Source: Woeseiaceae bacterium (GTDB taxonomy: Bacteria; Pseudomonadota; Gammaproteobacteria; Steroidobacterales; Woeseiaceae). From it: a stretch of DNA of 64,000 bases. The stretch lies in contig JANQPG010000006.1 of assembly GCA_028289545.1 (NCBI GenBank), positions 62,001 to 126,000 on the forward strand, read 5' to 3'. The translations under genes were made by a program, and so were the position numbers. A model generated the notes under the pieces. It made no database searches. It had not been told where the DNA came from and was given only the letters and a program-made list of their open reading frames with translations. Shown here piece by piece: positions 37,365-45,129 of the stretch. Numbering within the stretch: the first letter of the stretch is position 1; each line of letters starts with the position of its first letter.

Positions 37365-37829
37365 ATGCTGCTTGCGCAAAGAGTGCTCAACTACCTGACG
37401 ATCGTTCTGGCTGCCGTGGTCGTTTCCTGCCTGGTGTCGATCATGGCCCTGTTCATGGGGGGCGGGCAGGCAAGCGTCGATTTGCTGGCGTTAATGGCGA
37501 TACAGATCGCCTCGATTCCCGCTTCGATCGTCTTGACGCTGCTGGGGCTTCACATCTGCAGAATTTTCACCGTAGGACCGCTTACGGTGAAGCGCGTTTA
37601 CGACGCCGTGCCTCAATGGCTGTTGTTCATCTTCATGATGCTGTTGCTGCTCGTATGCTCGGGTGAAGTCGCCTTCCTGGTGGTCGCTGGCACGACGGAT
37701 ATCGTGGTGGAGTGGACCGCACACGCGCCGCTGATATCCATGCTGACGTGTTCCGCCGCCGTTTGTGTGCTGCACGGCTGTGCGGGCCTGCTTGCCGGAA
37801 GAACGCTGGCGCTATCGGGTCGCTGGTAG
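37365..37829 (+). CDS. four-helix membrane protein, unknown
   Basis: 154 residues from the ATG at 37365, four bases after the DUF2909 gene. About four membrane helices (YLTIVLAAVVVSCLVSIMAL, LLALMAIQIASIPASIVLTL, LLFIFMMLLLLVCSGEVAFL and a last one near ISMLTCSAAVCVLHGCAGL). I do not recognise a family. As third gene of the sigma-54 operon it may act with DUF2909 in a membrane process; this is inference. Confidence 0.7.
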   Translation: MLLAQRVLNYLTIVLAAVVVSCLVSIMALFMGGGQASVDLLALMAIQIASIPASIVLTLLGLHICRIFTVGPLTVKRVYDAVPQWLLFIFMMLLLLVCSGEVAFLVVAGTTDIVVEWTAHAPLISMLTCSAAVCVLHGCAGLLAGRTLALSGRW

Positions 37830-37867
37830 GACGAGCTATCGCTTAAGGATCGCGCAGCCGAAGCCGG

Positions 37868-38779
37868 TCACATACGAACCGTACGAGGCGATAGCTGCTC
37901 GACAAGACAATCGATGAAGGCCCGTATTCGCGGGGACACCAAACGGCGATCCAGGTAGATCGCCGTGAACGGTGTTTCGGCGGGTCGATACTCCGCGAGC
38001 ACTTCCTTAAGCGCTCCGCTGAGTAGCGCATCTTGAGCCATAAAACCGGGCATCTGACTGATTCCCGCGCCGGCGATGGCCGCCCTTCCCACGGCCTCCC
38101 CGTCGTCGATGGTCAGCTGACCGGATTGCAACCGGCGCTCTCCCGAGCGGAATACCCAGGGCACCGCCCGGCCAGTACGGCGGTTTCGAAAGTTCAGGCA
38201 GTTATGCCGATCCAGGTCTTCAGGTGTTTCTGGAACGCCGTAGCGGTCGAGATAGTCAGGCGCGGCGCAGGTAATCAACGGGTCATCGATGAGCTTTCGG
38301 CCGATCAGGCTGGCATTGTCAGGCAGAACCCCGGCTCGGATAGCAACGTCGATGCTCTCTGCGGCGAGGTCGACACCTCTGTCGTCCAGTGACAGTTCCA
38401 ACTCGACTTCCGGGAATCGATTCGAAAACTCGGAGATTCGAGGTACGAGAACCATGCGACCGAATGCAGCCGGAACACTCACCCGCAACAAACCGCGCGG
38501 GGTCGTGAGATTGTCCGTGACTTCCGCAGTCAGGGCATCCAGCTCCATGAGCAGCGGGCGCGCACCTTCGATATAGCGCTCACCTTCGGGGGTCAGGCTC
38601 ACGCTGCGTGTCGTGCGCTGAAACAGCTTCACCCCGAGATCTTCTTCCAGACGGCCAATCGCCTTGCTGGTTGCCGACGTCGATAACCCGAGCACCTGGG
38701 AGGCTTTCGCAAAACTCCCAGCGTCGGCCACGTGGATTGCCGCTGCGACCGCAGTAAGGTTTTTGGTTCGTAACTCCAT
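37868..38779 (-). CDS. LysR-family transcriptional regulator
   Basis: 303 residues. N-terminal LysR helix-turn-helix (SFAKASQVLGLSTSATSKAIGRLEEDLGVKLFQRTTRSVSLT, residues ~15-60, broken by normal spacing), then a substrate-binding domain with LRVSVPAAFGRMVLVPRI, DVAIRAGVLPDNA and the C-terminal GAGISQMPGFMAQDAL. This is the CrgA-like subgroup common in proteobacteria. It diverges from the secreted NTF2-like gene at 38889, the most likely target. Effector unknown. Confidence 0.9.
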   Translation of the reverse strand: MELRTKNLTAVAAAIHVADAGSFAKASQVLGLSTSATSKAIGRLEEDLGVKLFQRTTRSVSLTPEGERYIEGARPLLMELDALTAEVTDNLTTPRGLLRVSVPAAFGRMVLVPRISEFSNRFPEVELELSLDDRGVDLAAESIDVAIRAGVLPDNASLIGRKLIDDPLITCAAPDYLDRYGVPETPEDLDRHNCLNFRNRRTGRAVPWVFRSGERRLQSGQLTIDDGEAVGRAAIAGAGISQMPGFMAQDALLSGALKEVLAEYRPAETPFTAIYLDRRLVSPRIRAFIDCLVEQLSPRTVRM

Positions 38780-38888
38780 ACGATTAGAGACAAAAAGTGG
38801 ATACTGAAGCGCAAGAGACCCAGTTTATCAGCCGGAATCAGGACTTTATCCTAACTGTATCTTCAATTGAACGGGTAAGGAGAGGACG

Positions 38889-39464
38889 ATGACCTCCACG
38901 ATACGCAACTTCCTGCTGCTGGCTGGCTTCACTCTGATGGGCATCAATACGCCGGCGGCGGCCGACGAACCGCATCCGATCGTACTCGAGGTCTATGAAG
39001 CCTTTCAGACCGGTGAGCTGGATCGGTGGGACGCCGTGATTGATCGAGACGTCGTCACCAACAGCTCGGCCAGCTTTGGTAACGTCGGCATCGACAGGCT
39101 GAAAACCTGGGCCAACGAGTTCCTGGTAGCCTTCGCGCCGCGGATTGACCTGGTCGATTACATCAACGCCATCGACGAAAGCGGCAACGGGCGGGCGGTC
39201 GCAACGGTGAACCTGAACTGGCAGCACGTCGAGCCCTTTTTTGATGTTCTGCAACCAACGGGCCGCACCGGCACCTCCATCGAAAACCTGATCATGACCG
39301 TGAACAACGGCAAGGTCACACGTATCGAAGTTGCAGACACGACGCTCGACCTCGTTATCTACATGCACGAGAACGGTTGGGTTTTCCCGCAGAACATCCG
39401 TCCTGAGCCGATCATTCGCGGTATCGAGCGGCCAGCCAACCCACCGAAAGTGTCACTCAAGTAG
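38889..39464 (+). CDS. secreted NTF2-like (SnoaL-type) protein
   Basis: 191 residues. A signal peptide (LLLAGFTLMGINTPAAADE) precedes an NTF2-like domain: VLEVYEAFQTGELDRWDAVID, TNSSASFGNVGIDRLKTWAN, AVATVNLNWQHVEPFFDV and TSIENLIMTVNNGKVTRIEV. GGAGA is upstream of the ATG. It would be periplasmic; function unknown. Divergent from a LysR regulator with about 110 bp between. Confidence 0.75.
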   Translation: MTSTIRNFLLLAGFTLMGINTPAAADEPHPIVLEVYEAFQTGELDRWDAVIDRDVVTNSSASFGNVGIDRLKTWANEFLVAFAPRIDLVDYINAIDESGNGRAVATVNLNWQHVEPFFDVLQPTGRTGTSIENLIMTVNNGKVTRIEVADTTLDLVIYMHENGWVFPQNIRPEPIIRGIERPANPPKVSLK

Positions 39465-39521
39465 CGCCCGGCCGGTAGCGCGGATCGATCATTGATAACC
39501 GCAACGACCGTCGAGATACCG

Positions 39522-39905
39522 CTACTCGTCGGCGGCTTTGCGCTCGAAGGGCTTGATACCGGCTTCCACTGCATTCACGAGGTCCTGCGACGTACTGGAA
39601 GCATACACGTGTACCCAGTCGACCTGTTCTCGCCATACGTGGATGAGCATATCGGTCTCTTCACCATCGAAGACCACCGCAATGCGTTGTTGTTTCTCCT
39701 CGTCCATCGGCGTCGAAGCCGACAAGGCGAGCAGCTCGTCGACGGGCAGTTTGTTGTCCGTGAGTTCATCGATTGCGGCCAACATTGCCGCGATCGACGC
39801 ATCGTCGACGTTTGCTGTCGTCGTGTGCACTTCCGGGTCGCTCGGTGCGCAGGCTACAAGTAGTAGCGCAACGAGGCCGGTGACGATTCGTGTGATCACA
39901 CTCAT
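39522..39905 (-). CDS. small lipoprotein, unknown
   Basis: 127 residues from the ATG at 39905 (GGAGGGGG upstream). A lipobox (VALLLVACAPSD) gives a lipid-anchored Cys. The mature part is mainly alpha-helical and acidic (ASIAAMLAAIDELTDNKLPVDELL), then IAVVFDGEETDMLIHVWREQVDWVHVYA. No family recognised. The start chosen removes 38 residues of the longer frame that lack any protein-like character. Confidence 0.65.
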   Translation of the reverse strand: MSVITRIVTGLVALLLVACAPSDPEVHTTTANVDDASIAAMLAAIDELTDNKLPVDELLALSASTPMDEEKQQRIAVVFDGEETDMLIHVWREQVDWVHVYASSTSQDLVNAVEAGIKPFERKAADE

Positions 39906-40018
39906 GTCATGCCCCCTCCAACTTGGTAGTGGGAAGAGGATACGCGAAAACGATGTCCGATTACCCTGGAACGACCTGCCGCACCGGCGGCGGCAACGCC
40001 GTCCTCTTTGCGTCGTCA

Positions 40019-40630
40019 CTACGCACCGTGCAATATCATTTTGAGCTTCTGGGTTTTCCTGGTTCTGAATTCCGCGCGAAACACGGTCTGGATGGCATGC
40101 CGCTCAGTGGATTCCGGAGGCACAAACTCGACGTTTACGGTGACCTGCTGACCGTCTACAAACGGCAGCGTGTCACCTAGCGGCAGCTCGAAACCGGCAG
40201 CAAGCGCATGATCCAGCCAGGGCTCGAACGCAAGCCGAATGGGTGCGTCGTCACGTCCGTGTAGCGCGACCGGCGCCTGATCGCCGATCCGCATTGTGAT
40301 GCTGTGAACCTCGGCAAAGTCGTCGGTTGCCCCGTAGAAAGCCGCACTGACGTTCAGCGTGTGCGGAGCGCGGACAAAGGCGACGCTATCGAAGAATACG
40401 GAATCCCGGCTCTCAGGCGATTCCTCGCGAGTGCCGTTTAAGAGCAGCTGTATACGAAAGCGATCGACCCTCTTCGAGAAAGCCGATTCCGGATTATCGG
40501 CGTCTCTCAGATAACGCTCCGTATGCTGCGTGCTGACACCACAAGCGCTTGCCCCAAGCGCTGCCAGCAGCGCAACGGCCATGATGGAGGCTCTGGCTCT
40601 ATTCACGACGAAGATTTTTCCCGGAGACAT
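40019..40630 (-). CDS. lipoprotein, unknown
   Basis: 203 residues with an N-terminal hydrophobic segment ending in a lipobox (LLAALGASACGV). The body is beta-rich (RFRIQLLLNGTREES, SVFFDSVAFVRAPHTLNVSAAFYG, HSITMRIGDQAPVALHG, VTVNVEFVPPESTERH). No named family recognised. Followed on the same strand by another small lipoprotein gene; both would be envelope proteins. Confidence 0.65.
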   Translation of the reverse strand: MSPGKIFVVNRARASIMAVALLAALGASACGVSTQHTERYLRDADNPESAFSKRVDRFRIQLLLNGTREESPESRDSVFFDSVAFVRAPHTLNVSAAFYGATDDFAEVHSITMRIGDQAPVALHGRDDAPIRLAFEPWLDHALAAGFELPLGDTLPFVDGQQVTVNVEFVPPESTERHAIQTVFRAEFRTRKTQKLKMILHGA

Positions 40631-40707
40631 GGCTTACCGTGTACGCAGGCTAACCCTTCGACATTGCAGTATCCAGACACAATCGCGTGACAGGAACAAA
40701 CCCGGAA

Positions 40708-41634
40708 CTAGCGGTACAGATCGCCTCGCAGATAGCGCAGGCCAGTGTCGATGATGACCGTGACAACTTTTTTGCCCCGCCCGAGCTCGCGTGCGCGCTC
40801 AAGGGCCGCCCACACGTTTGCGCCCGACGTTGCTCCTCCGAGGATACCCTCTTTTTGCGCGAGCGCGTTGGCGGTCGAGTAAGCGTCTTCGTCTTTTACC
40901 GACACAACGCTGTCGATCAGGTCTCGACGGAGTATCGTCGGCAAGAACGACAATCCGATACCTTCCAGCCGATGTTTGCCGCCGGTATCTCCACCCGAGA
41001 GGTTGCGAACATAATAGGGCTCGACAGCGATGATCCTGGTGCCGGTGTTCGACGCTTTGAGTATTTCCGCGTTACCGGAGATACAGCCGCCGCCGCCGAC
41101 AGCCATGACAAATTCGTCGATCTCCGACCCGAGCACATCGACTATTTCCCGGCCCATCGCGTAATAGCCGCGTTTGTTGTCCTCGTTGTTGACCTGGTCC
41201 GGCCAAAACGTACCCGCCTCGGTGGTGAGTTCTTTTGTGCGTGCAATCATCCGGTCGATAACGTCAGCCGTCAGAATGCCTTCCTCCGCGTGAATGAGTT
41301 CGACCGTTGCGCCGTACGCTCGCATAGTCTGGATCTTTTCTTCGGAAAATCCGTTCGACGAGACGAAGTGCGCCTGATAGCCGCGGGTGGCGCAGACCAT
41401 CGCAAGCGAGCTACCGGTGCTTCCTCCCGTGTATTCGACAACACGGCCACCAGGCTCAATGTCGCCTCGCCGCTCGGCCCCCTCGATCATCGACAGCGCC
41501 ATGCGATCCTTCATGCTGCCGGTTGGATTGGCCCCTTCGAACTTGACGAAGACGTCCGCGGACTCGCTGCCCGGCAGTTTCATGAGCTTCACGAGCGGAG
41601 TGTTTCCGATCAGGGTTTGCGACCTGATAGTCAT
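40708..41634 (-). CDS. cysteine synthase-family PLP enzyme
   Basis: 308 residues from the ATG at 41634; the longer frame crosses the regulatory gap and the HxlR gene. The PLP lysine is in GANPTGSMKDRMAL and the phosphate-binding loop is YTGGSTGSSLAMV; VGGGGCISGNAEIL and the C-terminal IIDTGLRYLRGDLY agree with fold-type II beta-family enzymes (CysK, cystathionine beta-synthase and relatives). The exact reaction is open. Divergent from an HxlR regulator, with inverted repeats in the shared gap. Confidence 0.88.
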   Translation of the reverse strand: MTIRSQTLIGNTPLVKLMKLPGSESADVFVKFEGANPTGSMKDRMALSMIEGAERRGDIEPGGRVVEYTGGSTGSSLAMVCATRGYQAHFVSSNGFSEEKIQTMRAYGATVELIHAEEGILTADVIDRMIARTKELTTEAGTFWPDQVNNEDNKRGYYAMGREIVDVLGSEIDEFVMAVGGGGCISGNAEILKASNTGTRIIAVEPYYVRNLSGGDTGGKHRLEGIGLSFLPTILRRDLIDSVVSVKDEDAYSTANALAQKEGILGGATSGANVWAALERARELGRGKKVVTVIIDTGLRYLRGDLYR

Positions 41635-41660
41635 TTTTCTTGCTATAACTTTAAAAATTA

Positions 41661-41707
41661 AAGTGACTTCTATCAGAGTCGCTTTATTTTCGCAAGTCAC
41701 TCTGATA
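41661..41707. promoter_or_regulatory. divergent promoter with perfect inverted repeat (HxlR site candidate)
   Basis: TATCAGAGT at 41671-41679 and its complement ACTCTGATA at 41699-41707 form a 9-bp inverted repeat; AAGTGACTT at 41661 and AAGTCACT at 41694 add a second nested pair. The gap is AT-rich and only 85 bp long. Binding by the HxlR protein encoded alongside is inference. Confidence 0.65.
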
Positions 41708-41719
41708 TACAACCTGTCT

Positions 41720-42115
41720 ATGCAAAAAGCGAAGCCAAAAAGGCGCCGGAACACGCTTCCCGGAGCAGACGACTTCCCGTTCCGCTCGGAGTGCTCGATC
41801 TCGCGGACGCTCGAGCTGTTGGGAGACAAATGGACGCTGCTGATCGTCAGGGATCTACTGTGGCACGGGAAACACACGTTCAAGGAACTGGCCGACGCCG
41901 AGGGCATACCCACCAACCTGCTGTCGGGGCGACTGCAACGGCTTATCGACTGGGGCCTGGCCGATCGCGAACAGTACCAGGACAACCCGGTCCGATATCG
42001 CTACTACCTGACGGATGCGGGCATGGCGCTCGAGGACACGCTGATACAGGTCATGACCTGGGGGAACCGGTATCTTGGCGGTGGGTTTTACGATCGAAAG
42101 CAATCAATACGGTAG
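41720..42115 (+). CDS. HxlR-family transcriptional regulator
   Basis: 131 residues from the ATG at 41720. Winged-helix HxlR signature: CSISRTLELLGDKWTLLIVRDLLWHGKHTF, GIPTNLLSGRLQRLIDWGLADRE and YRYYLTDAGMALEDTLIQVMTWG. The cysteine near residue 24, before the SISRTLELLGDKWT helix, is at the position of the redox-sensing Cys in several family members, so thiol or aldehyde sensing is possible. It probably controls the divergent cysteine-synthase-like gene. Confidence 0.88.
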   Translation: MQKAKPKRRRNTLPGADDFPFRSECSISRTLELLGDKWTLLIVRDLLWHGKHTFKELADAEGIPTNLLSGRLQRLIDWGLADREQYQDNPVRYRYYLTDAGMALEDTLIQVMTWGNRYLGGGFYDRKQSIR

Positions 42116-42119
42116 CGGG

Positions 42120-43073
42120 CTACCGCTTCAGGCCACAGGCTTCGAAAGCCTCCCGGATCGAGGCTTTCTCCGCCGCGGTCAAATTCAGCATCGGCGGTCG
42201 AACGCGCCCGCCGACTTGCCCCAGCAGCTCCTGCCAGTACTTGCCGAATGCCTGAGGCTTGTCCGCCGGCCTCGACCGGGCCATGGCATCTCGCACGGGA
42301 TCGAGGCTATCGCGAACGCGTCGAGCCTCGGCAAACTCTCCCGCAAAAGCGAGCCGCGTATAGTCGTTCATGCGCTGGTCGTTTTTGGTCTGCAGATGGT
42401 ATGGAGGTGAGGAGCAGAGATACAGCTTCCATCCCAGCTCTTCTATGTTGTTGAGCCACTCGTCTTCCGAAGAGGTGGACACGTGAATCTTGTCGCCGAC
42501 CATATGGGTTAGACGCACATACATCTCGCGTGGAACCGAGTACTTGATCGCGACAATGTTCGGCAACTCCGCGATACGGGCGCACTCCTCGGGTTGCATC
42601 AGGTATCCGGAGTCCGGATGACTCCACATGGCGATACCGATGTCGACACAATCGCAGAGCGCCTTGTAGTACTGATACAGAACCTCGCCGCGATCGTGCA
42701 CGAAGCTTAAGACCGGCGCGTGCACAACGATATAGTCCGCACCGCAGTCCTCGGCATGCCGGGCTAGCGTTTTCACGGTGTCGAAATTCTGGTCGGACGC
42801 CGAAACGATGACGCCGGCTTTGCCGTTGCACTCATCGACCGCAATCTCGAAGTTGCGTTTCCTTTCGTCGAGGCTCATCGAAAAAAACTCGCCCTGCTTT
42901 CCGGCGATGAACAAGCCCTTTATATCGAGATCGTCGATCCAGTGACGAATATTGGACCGCATCCCCGCTTCGTCCAGCGAAAGATCCTCGTTGAAGGGGT
43001 TCAATGCGGCCGCCCAGATCCCGAGCATATTCTCGCGGGCGTAGTCTTTCGCTTCCAGCTTCGAGTATTTGAT
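42120..43073 (-). CDS. dihydrodipicolinate synthase-family aldolase, atypical
   Basis: About 317 residues. TIM-barrel DapA-family features include MLGIWAAALNPFNEDLSLDE, KGLFIAGKQGEFFSMSLDERKR, and a Schiff-base Lys in NIVAIKYSVPREMY. The PYY motif that supplies the catalytic Tyr in DapA/NanA is replaced by HAPVLSF, so the reaction probably differs. No ATG, GTG or TTG start fits the conserved N-terminus IKYSKLEAKDYAREN; the candidates are an ATC at 43073 or 43079 after AAGGGA, or the ATG at 43028 that would delete it. The coordinate given assumes the ATC. Divergent from the NadX-like gene. Confidence 0.78.
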   Translation of the reverse strand: MKYSKLEAKDYARENMLGIWAAALNPFNEDLSLDEAGMRSNIRHWIDDLDIKGLFIAGKQGEFFSMSLDERKRNFEIAVDECNGKAGVIVSASDQNFDTVKTLARHAEDCGADYIVVHAPVLSFVHDRGEVLYQYYKALCDCVDIGIAMWSHPDSGYLMQPEECARIAELPNIVAIKYSVPREMYVRLTHMVGDKIHVSTSSEDEWLNNIEELGWKLYLCSSPPYHLQTKNDQRMNDYTRLAFAGEFAEARRVRDSLDPVRDAMARSRPADKPQAFGKYWQELLGQVGGRVRPPMLNLTAAEKASIREAFEACGLKR

Positions 43074-43149
43074 GACGATGTTTCCCTTGTGTGGTTTGAG
43101 CCGCGCGGCCGATGAACGATACGCGAAGGACGCTATAAATAGGCGCAAC

Positions 43150-43174
43150 TGGATATAACTATATTCGATATCCA
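43150..43174. promoter_or_regulatory. inverted repeat in the aldolase/NadX divergent promoter
   Basis: TGGATAT at 43150-43156 and ATATCCA at 43168-43174 are exact complements separated by 11 bases, the spacing usual for LysR-type sites. The LysR gene at 44051 is the nearest candidate regulator. Confidence 0.55.
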
Positions 43175-43221
43175 AGCGCCTTGGACCTGCGATAATAGAA
43201 AGACCGGAACCTGGAGGTCCT

Positions 43222-44013
43222 ATGAATATCGGCATCATCGGCGAAGGCGCCATCGGTAGCTACGTCCATGACCAGCTCCTCAAGCACGGTCACACCGTTC
43301 AGGCGGTCATCGTACTTCCTGATCACCTGCACGACCGCGCAACAAAAGCGGGAGGAGCACGTTACGTGTCATCGGCTGCGGACCTGCCGGACGGCGTGCA
43401 CCACGTGATCGATTGTGCGGGTCACGAGGCGTTAAGGACGCATGGACCCGAAGTGCTGCGGCGGGGAATCGACATGACAACGGTCTCCATTGGCGCGCTG
43501 GCCGACGAGAGTATTTATCGTAGCCTCAGGCAAGCGGCGGCGGCCGGCAACTCAAAGCTGCACCTGGTCAGCGGCGCCATCGGCGCCCTGGATTGCCTGA
43601 GGGCGGCCCGCGTCGGCAATCTTCGAAGCGTGACCTACGTGGGCAGAAAACCGCCACAGAGCTGGAAGGGATCGCCCGCGGAATCGAAGCTCGACCTCGA
43701 CAATCTCGAGGGCGCTCAGGAAACGCACTTTGAAGGCACGGCCCGGATAGCCGCCAGGGAGTACCCGAAGAACGCAAACGTCGCCGCGGCCGTCGCGCTT
43801 GCGGGCGTGGGATTCGACGACACGCAGGTAAAACTGATCGCCGATCCGGCGATCAGCGAAAACGTTCATGAGATTCGGGCGGTGGGCGATTTTGGACAGT
43901 TCGCTTTCGAGATCAGGGGGCAATCCCTTCCCGATAACCCAAAGAGTTCCGCGCTTGCCGCCATGAGCGTCATCAGCCGGCTTGAGCAGGAAACACAAAG
44001 CATCGGCTTCTAG
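43222..44013 (+). CDS. nadX: L-aspartate dehydrogenase NadX-like
   Basis: 263 residues, ATG with GGAGG upstream. N-terminal Rossmann motif IGIIGEGAIGSYV; family signature VSGAIGALDCLRAARVGNL followed by a RKPPQSW loop; C-terminal NVAAAVALAGVGFDDTQVKLIADP and NVHEIRAVGDFGQFAFEI, with the catalytic His, and NPKSSALAAMSVISRL. In Thermotoga-type NAD synthesis NadX makes iminoaspartate for NadA, and nadA is 9 kb away here. Alternatively it may serve a catabolic route with the adjacent aldolase and aldehyde dehydrogenase. Confidence 0.87.
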   Translation: MNIGIIGEGAIGSYVHDQLLKHGHTVQAVIVLPDHLHDRATKAGGARYVSSAADLPDGVHHVIDCAGHEALRTHGPEVLRRGIDMTTVSIGALADESIYRSLRQAAAAGNSKLHLVSGAIGALDCLRAARVGNLRSVTYVGRKPPQSWKGSPAESKLDLDNLEGAQETHFEGTARIAAREYPKNANVAAAVALAGVGFDDTQVKLIADPAISENVHEIRAVGDFGQFAFEIRGQSLPDNPKSSALAAMSVISRLEQETQSIGF

Positions 44014-44050
44014 AATTTCACATGAACAGTCGACCCACTAATACTCGACC

Positions 44051-45001
44051 ATGAATACTCGACACACCCGAATCGTCGATCGTGCGACGACCCGCTTGAA
44101 GCTCCGGCAATTGCGATTGCTGGTGGCCGTAGGGGAATACGGGAGCATCCAGCACGCCGCCCGCGAACTGCAGATCTCGCAGCCCGCCGCGACGAAACTG
44201 ATCCAGGACCTGGAGATCGATTTCGAGGTGGAGCTGTTCCAGCGCACCAACCGCGGAGTGGTTCCGACGGCTTATGGAGAAGCCCTGATTCGCCACGGCA
44301 AGCTGATCCTCGCCCAGGTCTCGAACGCGGCTCAGGAGCTGGACGATCTGACGGAAGGCAACACCGGGCGCGTCGTGATCGGAACGCTGCTGGCCGCGGC
44401 GCCGGATCTTCTTCCGAGCGCAATCGATACCTTGCTGAACGAGCGACCCAACGTGGCGGTCAAGGTTGTGGAGGGAACCAACAAAGCCCTGATACCGGCA
44501 CTGATCTCCGGCGAGATCGACATGATCGTCGGGAGACTGCCTTCCTATCGGCATCGGGCCAGACTGGTCCAGGAAAGGCTGTTCGACGAACGTATCCTGT
44601 CCGTCGTCGGTAAGCAGCACCCGCTCGCGGGCATGAAGTCGGTGTCTTTCAAGCAAATCAAGCCGTTCGGATGGATCCTGCCGCCGCTCGAAACCACGCT
44701 TCGCCGCCAGGTCGATGAATATTTTGTCAGCCAGGGACAATATGTTCCCCCCGTGACCCTCGAATCCGTGTCCTACCTGACGAATCGGTCACTGCTCGAG
44801 ACGCGCGACCTCGTAGGCCTGATGCCGGAGCACGTGGTGTCCAGCGATGTCGGCGGCGGTTCGCTGGTCGAAGTCGATTGGTCCGTGCCGTTTGGCAAAG
44901 GACCGATCGGGGTGTCGCATCGAGGGCCCGACACCCTGTCGCCCGCGGGCACGGCATTTCTCAACGCACTTCGCCAAACCGCAGCCAGCATGCGCGGCTG
45001 A
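44051..45001 (+). CDS. LysR-family transcriptional regulator
   Basis: 316 residues. LysR helix-turn-helix (LRLLVAVGEYGSIQHAAREL, SQPAATKLIQDLEIDFEVELF), then a ligand domain with GRVVIGTLLAAAPDLLPSAI, IDMIVGRLPSYRHRARL and the GPIGVSHRGPDTLSPAGTAF end, of the GbpR/PcaQ-like subgroup. It lies between NadX and the aldehyde dehydrogenase on the same strand and probably governs this cluster, including the divergent aldolase. Confidence 0.9.
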   Translation: MNTRHTRIVDRATTRLKLRQLRLLVAVGEYGSIQHAARELQISQPAATKLIQDLEIDFEVELFQRTNRGVVPTAYGEALIRHGKLILAQVSNAAQELDDLTEGNTGRVVIGTLLAAAPDLLPSAIDTLLNERPNVAVKVVEGTNKALIPALISGEIDMIVGRLPSYRHRARLVQERLFDERILSVVGKQHPLAGMKSVSFKQIKPFGWILPPLETTLRRQVDEYFVSQGQYVPPVTLESVSYLTNRSLLETRDLVGLMPEHVVSSDVGGGSLVEVDWSVPFGKGPIGVSHRGPDTLSPAGTAFLNALRQTAASMRG

Positions 45002-45129
45002 GTTCATCGAACTGCCGCAAGCAGCACCCAGCTATCAATAAATCTGATATCTGAATTCTCCGAATTCCGTTGAAGGAATTGCTGGCTCGTGTGAACCTCG
45101 TCCGTAGCGAGCACACATCGAGGCGCATG

